Part shown: positions 5,208-5,605 of the stretch, piece by piece
Layout: every line of letters starts with the position of its first letter
Position numbering within the stretch: the first letter of the stretch is position 1
NCBI GenBank assembly: GCA_014382085.1
Contig: JACNKJ010000034.1
Coordinates: forward strand, 1-5,605
Reading direction: 5' to 3'
Length of the DNA: 5,605 nucleotides
Source of the DNA: a bacterium
Lineage (GTDB): Bacteria; Krumholzibacteriota; Krumholzibacteriia; JACNKJ01
Program-made: the position numbers and the translations under genes
The notes under the pieces: generated by a model
What the model was told of the DNA's origin: nothing
Database searches by the model: none
Seen by the model: the letters and a program-made list of their open reading frames with translations, nothing else

Positions 5208-5605
5208 GCCGGAAGCGGATTCTATTCGTCTGCACCGGGAACACCTGTCGCAGTCCCATGGCCGAGGCGCTGGCCCGGTCCCTATTGGATGACCGGTCCA
5301 TGGAGTTCAGCTCCGCGGGGATATCCGCGGAAGAAGGCTCCCCAGCCAGCCAACATGCCCGCACTGTCATGGTGCGCAGGGAACTGGATCTGGAATCCCA
5401 TCGCGCAGTAAAGGTAGATAATGCTATCCTGGACGAGGCCGATCTGGTTTTGGCCATGGAAGCGAAACATCGCGATCGGCTCGAACGATTTCCATCTTCC
5501 GAGGGCAAGGTCATGCTTCTGACCGAGTGGGCGGGAGCATCGCCGCCGGGTCCCGGAATCGATGATCCCTATGGAAAGGGCGAGAACGAATACGAGAAAA
5601 CGGCG
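5204..5605 (+). CDS. ywlE: Low-molecular-weight protein phosphatase, YwlE-like (probable protein-arginine phosphatase), 3' truncated by window
   Basis: This gene runs off the right edge after 134 codons without a stop; the family is usually about 150 aa, so only a short C terminus is missing. The P-loop VCTGNTCRSPMAE spans residues 9-21, with nucleophile Cys10, Arg16 and Ser17 of the CX5RS signature. The general-acid Asp121 is in DDPYGKG at 120-126. ADLVLAM at 79-85 is also typical. Thr14 sits at the position where B. subtilis YwlE has Thr11, the residue linked to phosphoarginine selectivity; tyrosine phosphatases usually have Ile there. The function is therefore probably phosphoarginine removal, though tyrosine phosphatase activity is possible. 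The ATG overlaps the upstream stop by 4 nt and lacks a Shine-Dalgarno site (the upstream bases read CCTCC at 5194-5198), so translation is probably coupled. A Sua5-family gene near ywlE also occurs in Bacillus. Confidence 0.9.
   Translation, partial: MSRKRILFVCTGNTCRSPMAEALARSLLDDRSMEFSSAGISAEEGSPASQHARTVMVRRELDLESHRAVKVDNAILDEADLVLAMEAKHRDRLERFPSSEGKVMLLTEWAGASPPGPGIDDPYGKGENEYEKTA

Noticed and set aside
1..5605. CRISPR array, tRNA/rRNA genes, IS element or transposase
   Set aside because: No regularly spaced repeats, no tRNA-like cloverleaf or rRNA sequence, and no transposase-like protein was seen on either strand.

Overview
The window is a GC-rich bacterial segment (roughly 60-70% GC in sampled stretches), with every gene on the + strand. 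It holds two blocks of tightly packed, recognisable metabolic genes, separated by one AT-richer gene of unknown function. Dense packing, four ATGA start/stop overlaps and long antisense ORF shadows fit a GC-rich bacterium. The phylum cannot be fixed from the sequence. The gene order purD-purE-Sua5/YrdC-YwlE-type phosphatase and the divergence from E. coli and Bacillus proteins suggest a poorly sampled lineage, which is inference only.

Positions 1-1970 hold two inner-membrane permeases of a BMP-type (nucleoside) ABC importer, overlapping by 4 nt. The first is open to the left edge. The cognate ATPase and substrate-binding lipoprotein would be expected upstream, outside the window.

Positions 1971-2809 form a compositional island of about 45% GC. 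An 82-nt spacer carries a decayed tandem duplication of the end of the second permease gene and a short sequence resembling a known interspersed repeat. It is followed by a 217-aa protein with a Sec signal peptide and no recognised family, then by a 103-nt spacer with an inverted repeat and a possible promoter upstream of purD.

Positions 2810-5605 read as one operon: purD (GAR synthetase), purE (AIR carboxylase / N5-CAIR mutase), a Sua5/YciO/YrdC protein (tRNA t6A family) and a low-molecular-weight phosphatase whose active-site loop matches the protein-arginine phosphatase YwlE. Each junction is an ATGA overlap. The last gene runs off the right edge.

The importer and the pur genes could serve purine supply together, by uptake and by de novo synthesis, but the intervening island makes a single transcript uncertain. 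Most of the window is ordinary housekeeping. The points that merit a second look are the unknown secreted protein and its island, the unusual PurE active-site loop, the missing KxR arginine in the Sua5-like protein, and the arginine-phosphatase signature.
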